Origin: an uncultured Prevotellaceae bacterium
GTDB lineage: Bacteria > Bacteroidota > Bacteroidia > Bacteroidales > Bacteroidaceae
Direction of reading: 5' to 3'
DNA: 34,027 nt
NCBI GenBank assembly: GCA_900314715.1
Contig: OMWI01000036.1
Coordinates: 1 to 34,027, forward strand
Shown here: piece by piece, positions 33,488 through 34,027 of the stretch
Numbering within the stretch: position 1 is the first letter of the stretch
How the letters are laid out: every line of letters begins with the position of its first letter
Position numbers and translations under genes: made by a program
Notes under the pieces: generated by a model
Told to the model about the DNA's origin: nothing
Databases searched by the model: none
What the model saw: the letters and a program-made list of their open reading frames with translations, nothing else

Positions 33488-33673
33488 ATTAGTGCCAATT
33501 ATTTTTGGAGACGGCAAATAGAAGGGATTTGTTCTTATGAATAGTTCGTTACTTGGGAGAGTGCAAAAATAGTGTTGTTGAAATGAAAAATATGCGTTTT
33601 TTATGTTTTAAGAGGTGATATTGTAAATAAACAAGAAAAAGTGATATTAAAAATGAATTTTTCTTTGAAAATG

Positions 33674-33705
33674 TTTGGTGCGTATTGAAATTTGCAGTAA
33701 CTTTG
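33674..33705 (+). promoter_or_regulatory. rRNA operon promoter and leader
   Basis: TTTG (33674-33677), a 20-bp spacer and TAACTTTG (33698-33705) match the consensus. Transcription would start near 33712. The leader of about 220 bases holds AGTTCTTTGAGAAG (33745-33758), which resembles the boxA-like antitermination word in Bacteroidetes rRNA leaders. The rest of the 33386-33934 gap shows no gene. Confidence 0.65.
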
Positions 33706-33934
33706 CATCCGCTTTCGAACAAAAAACGGGAGCAATCAAGAAAGAGTTCTTTGAGAAGATTACATAAAACAGATAAGTAGTACAAGAAGTTCAGAAGACA
33801 TTCTTTTCTTTTGGAAAGATGAGTCTTCATGGGTATAATCAACCAGAAATTTCTTTAATAAATTAACAGGATAGGCATTCTGAGAACAGACAAAGGGTTA
33901 CATCATTTCTTTGATGATAACTTACCATATTTAT

Positions 33935-34027
<93 letters not shown>

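Noticed and set aside
33549-33842. 97-codon open frame on the minus strand
   Set aside because: It overlaps the rRNA promoter and leader on the opposite strand and has no family match.

Overview
The window looks like chromosomal DNA from a Bacteroidetes bacterium of the order Bacteroidales, most likely Prevotella-like. Four things point there. Many genes are preceded by the Bacteroidetes promoter form TTTG-N(about 20)-TAnnTTTG, with no Shine-Dalgarno sequence. There is a full-length SprA, the type IX secretion translocon. Ribosomal protein bS16 has the long acidic tail usual in this phylum. The 5' end of a 16S rRNA gene at the right edge reads as Bacteroidales. Genus assignment is inference.

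Layout, left to right. Positions 1-623 hold no convincing gene but carry a large nested palindromic repeat. Positions 624-6350 (minus strand) form a tightly packed dxs-trkA-trkH-manA operon: isoprenoid precursor synthesis, potassium uptake and mannose-6-phosphate isomerase. A small secreted protein (6586-7098) converges on rpsP (7171-7692) with a shared hairpin terminator. A tRNA-Ser(CGA) and its terminator follow, then a 540-bp repeat-bearing gap, a DASS/SLC13 carboxylate transporter, and ruvA-sprA-SIMPL on the plus strand. Positions 19486-20360 are a long AT-rich non-coding stretch with palindromes and a possible structured leader, followed by an NAD-dependent epimerase.

Positions 21528-28010 (minus strand) are an arginine/proline cluster, transcribed argR - GNAT acetyltransferase - argG - pspC-like - argC - argD - proC. 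A near-consensus ARG box lies between the predicted argR start site and its ATG, so ArgR probably represses its own operon. The acetyltransferase gene is fused at its 3' end to a DUF559 endonuclease-like module. That module is bracketed by G/C-rich palindromic repeats; two more copies lie just downstream, one of them inserted in frame in the argG N-terminus. This is the most unusual part of the window.

The right end holds a hotdog-fold thioesterase, a small Bor-like lipoprotein, a possible gene remnant with a 22-bp tandem repeat, a secreted CotH-kinase protein with a short tail resembling a T9SS sorting domain, a DUF4923 lipoprotein, a Bax-inhibitor-1 family membrane protein, and the promoter, leader and start of an rRNA operon running off the edge.

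Repeats are the other theme. Intergenic spacers carry several inverted repeats built from short recurring words. They appear in most gaps without neighbours that explain them.
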